64,000 nt of DNA from Aquila chrysaetos chrysaetos (lineage: Eukaryota > Chordata > Aves > Accipitriformes > Accipitridae): the NCBI RefSeq assembly GCF_900496995.4, contig NC_044018.1:25822001-25886000 (forward strand), read 5' to 3'. This document shows, piece after piece, positions 61,495 through 64,000 of the stretch. The notes beneath the pieces were generated by a model. That model was not told where the DNA came from and did not search any database. It was given only the letters and a program-made list of their open reading frames with translations. The position numbers were made by a program, and so were the translations under genes. Within the stretch, counting starts at the first letter, position 1. Each line of letters begins with the position of its first letter.

Positions 61495-63886
61495 CTACAA
61501 AATACGAACAGATAAAAAAAGTCACATAGGATGTAACGATTTTACCTAGATATTTCATTACAGACAGATTTCTACAAAAACACACAGCAGAGCAAATCCA
61601 TGCAAAGAACCCATAAAGTTAGAAAGTGATAGATATTCTCATGACAAAAAATTAAACCAGAACTCGTGTTTCAGTATGCATGACCTATCACTCACTCTGC
61701 CCTACTGCACCAGGTAGCTGCAGCAAGTCCAGTACCACAAGAAAGACTTAAATCATACAAAATAAATAGGACTAAAGTCATTGGAAGAGGTAGTCAGGAC
61801 AGTTTACCTGTAGCATACTTTGATTTTTTAAAAAAAAGTCAAGTGAATTCCCAGATCTTTCAGCAAAATTTGAGATTGCTGATTATAGTTTGAAATAGGT
61901 CCGGTATGAAGGAACACAGCCTTTCCACCCTTCATCCTGTACAGAAGGATTCTTTCATGGCAAACGGCTGATGGAAGAATCATAGCCTGCCAAAGCTAAT
62001 AGTAGCTGTAATAGACAAGTTGCGGTGAATGTTGCAGCACAGGTTCAGAGGAGTTACCAGCTCTCCAGCCTGCCTTCTTCCTGAAGACCATCACCCTCAT
62101 AGCAGGAACAAGAGAAGGAAACGTGTCTGTGCCTAATCTACTCTAATGCTACACTTAAACAACTAACAAATGTGCACTGAAACCAGGACATCAGTCTGTA
62201 ACTTTGGAAGCTGATTCCTTCTCCAGTCCCGCCTATTTTACTATAGAAGAGGCAGTAACCCCTGACAGAGGCAAAGCTGACACCTTCATGTAGTTACTTC
62301 CTATACTGCTCTAACAAAGTCCACCACAGCTTGTCTATCACAGCCATATGGAAACTCCCCAACAGAGCATGGGAACCAGATTGCCTGCAGTGCTTTATAT
62401 TACCTTTTGCAACTCCATCTGGCTCCTGAGTGTTTAAAGTGAACACTCATATGTTTAAAGTGAACACTCGTAGCTAGGGATATTTTCTGTCAGGATTGCA
62501 CAACACACGGACTGCAAAGCCTGCTAAGCTGAACCAATGGACAACTTAAACAGCTGCTACAGAAGGAAAATTAGTAATCATTCTAACAAAATTAACTAGG
62601 CTAAAAATCATGGAGAAGTTTACCTGTGTCTTTACCATAAGTGAACAAGGATTATTTTAAAGACTCCTCCAGTGAGCATACAGACTAAAACATATCATAA
62701 CTGTAGTTTATGCCACCTAGACACAAGTTCAGAGAATATTAGTGTCTGAGTTTGCTTTTTTATTATTATAATAACTGAAACACTTCTGTTATCAGACTTC
62801 AAATCTTTGAAAGATTAATGTGTGCAATCAATCAATCTCAGCACAGCCTTCCGTTGGTATGGCAGTGGATCTATATGAACTCTGATTAAAGGAGTGCTGG
62901 CTTATGTTGTTTATGTGCAATTTTTTTTTTCACAGGGCAGCCTCTGTGGGTTTTGCTTCTGCAATTTAAGGGTCTCACAAAGAGGGACATGAAATTGCAT
63001 CAAGTCCTGTATTTTTTGAATGGACTTCAGCTGCCTGTGAACCAAGTATTCAGGCTAGAAACCCAGCTCAGCTCTGAAACAACACAGCTTTGTACCCTTG
63101 GCACAGACTACCGAGGAGACTGCTACACTCTGAAAAAGCACTGTAAGAACGTCTGTATAGTACAATCGTACAAGGTACAAAAGGTAAAGTTACAAACAGA
63201 AGTAGGAGAGTGAGATGAGGATCACAGCTGGCTCAATTCAAACAGGAAAATGTTAACACCAAAAAAAAAAAAAAATCCTAAAGGGAAAAACAAAACAGAC
63301 CAACAGAACAAACAGCAAGTTGGTAGAAAATGGCAACTGAGTAACATCCAGGCTATGTTCCAGGGAGAAGCAAAGAACAACTTGTCCCCTCTTAACCAAC
63401 TCTTGCCTAGCCAAGAAAGACTCTTCATGTGCTCTATGGGGGTGGCAAGCATACCAATGCTTTACCTTGTAGCTCATTAGAGGCTAACTCTTTAGTGCAT
63501 GCTAGCCAGTAAACGATAGCTTTATGCTTTTAAGCTAGATACATCCTGTTTGCAGAGCCTCTTTGTGCACACCTAAGGATGCCCAAATAGTGATTCATTA
63601 AAAGACAGTAACAGTCTGTAAGTATAATGTATTTAAGCAATGGGTTTGAGAAAGATCACAGAATTAGGTCCTTAATTATAAAGCACAATTATATTTAACT
63701 TTGAACAGCAAGAGTATATAGACTTGCAGGCAATAAGTTCTGAAGGCTGGCACAGGTATTTAAATGGTGCATTTATGCAAAATGCTAGGAGCTATCAGCC
63801 ACTAAGCTAGGTTTAAAAAGTAGGATCTGCTCTTTGAGGAGTCCTTTTAAAGAAGACAGCAAAGATACTCAGTACTGAAACCAGCC
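61495..63886. other. GSTA intron, no further exon found
   Basis: I looked on - for the preceding GSTA exon (the one ending in a YFP-x-FEK-like motif) and did not find it, so this is read as intron. Other short open frames (62953-63213 on +, 63222-63480 on both strands) have no support. Confidence 0.55.
62431..62472. repeat. two tandem 21-bp units
   Basis: Units 62431-62451 and 62452-62472 share tgtttaaagtgaacactc and differ at one base. Each unit with its preceding bases also forms a small inverted repeat (GAGTGTT/AACACTC). Probably a local duplication. Confidence 0.85.
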
Positions 63887-64000
63887 TGTCCTAGTTTCAG
63901 CTGGGATAGAGTTAACTGTCTTCCTAGTAGCTGGTGCAGTGCTGTGTTTTGAGTTCAGTATGAGAAGAATGTTGATAACACTGATGTTTTCAGTTGTTGC
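63887..64000 (+). mobile_element. start of an avian ERV LTR, cut by the window edge
   Basis: Begins TGTCCTAGTTTCAGCTGGGA and continues tagagttaactgtcttccta, gtagctggtgcagtgctgtg and ttgataacactgatgtttt. This is the 5' end of an LTR family abundant in bird genomes, which I recall as ERVK-like. Only 114 bases are inside, so solo LTR versus provirus cannot be told. It lies within or near GSTA intronic sequence. Confidence 0.85.

Noticed and set aside
61801-61870. Search for the preceding GSTA exon within the window
   Set aside because: An acceptor-like site and short open text occur here, but nothing resembles the expected GSTA exon, so no further exon is called.

Overview
The window is nuclear DNA from a bird. 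The evidence is split vertebrate genes with GT-AG introns, many CR1 LINE fragments in both orientations, long solo retroviral LTRs of families I know from avian genomes, one GC-rich CpG-island promoter, and no bacterial-style gene packing. The LTR families suggest a neoavian species rather than a galliform, but that is inference.

Three known genes can be read. The last two coding exons of AGPAT5 (lysophospholipid acyltransferase) lie on the + strand at 4.5-6.2 kb; everything upstream in the window is AGPAT5 intron. TMEM14A is complete on the + strand: a CpG-island promoter at about 48.3-49.5 kb and four coding exons between 50.5 and 57.4 kb, encoding 101 residues. An alpha-class glutathione S-transferase (GSTA) lies on the - strand; only its last two exons (60.4-61.5 kb) are present and the rest lies beyond the right edge. 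TMEM14A and GSTA converge tail to tail, the same arrangement as on human 6p12, whereas AGPAT5 is on human 8p23. The window therefore spans a linkage seen in birds but split in humans.

The roughly 42 kb between AGPAT5 and TMEM14A holds mostly repeats: two inverted solo LTRs around the AGPAT5 3' end (788-1791 and 11407-12372, the second with a perfect 5-bp target duplication), a cluster of antisense CR1 copies at 23.9-30.2 kb, a sense CR1 with an internal deletion at 36.3-37.2 kb, and older CR1-like and reverse-transcriptase relics. Inside it I found a set of exon-like segments on the - strand (39842-39926, 37823-37998, 36129-36236) with good splice sites, matching phases and protein-like translation. 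I cannot assign them to any family; they are the best candidate for an undescribed or lineage-specific gene, or a decaying one.

The right edge begins another solo or proviral LTR at 63887. Remaining stretches are single-copy noncoding sequence in which I see no gene. All calls rest on reading the sequence and on remembered protein families; no alignment was run.
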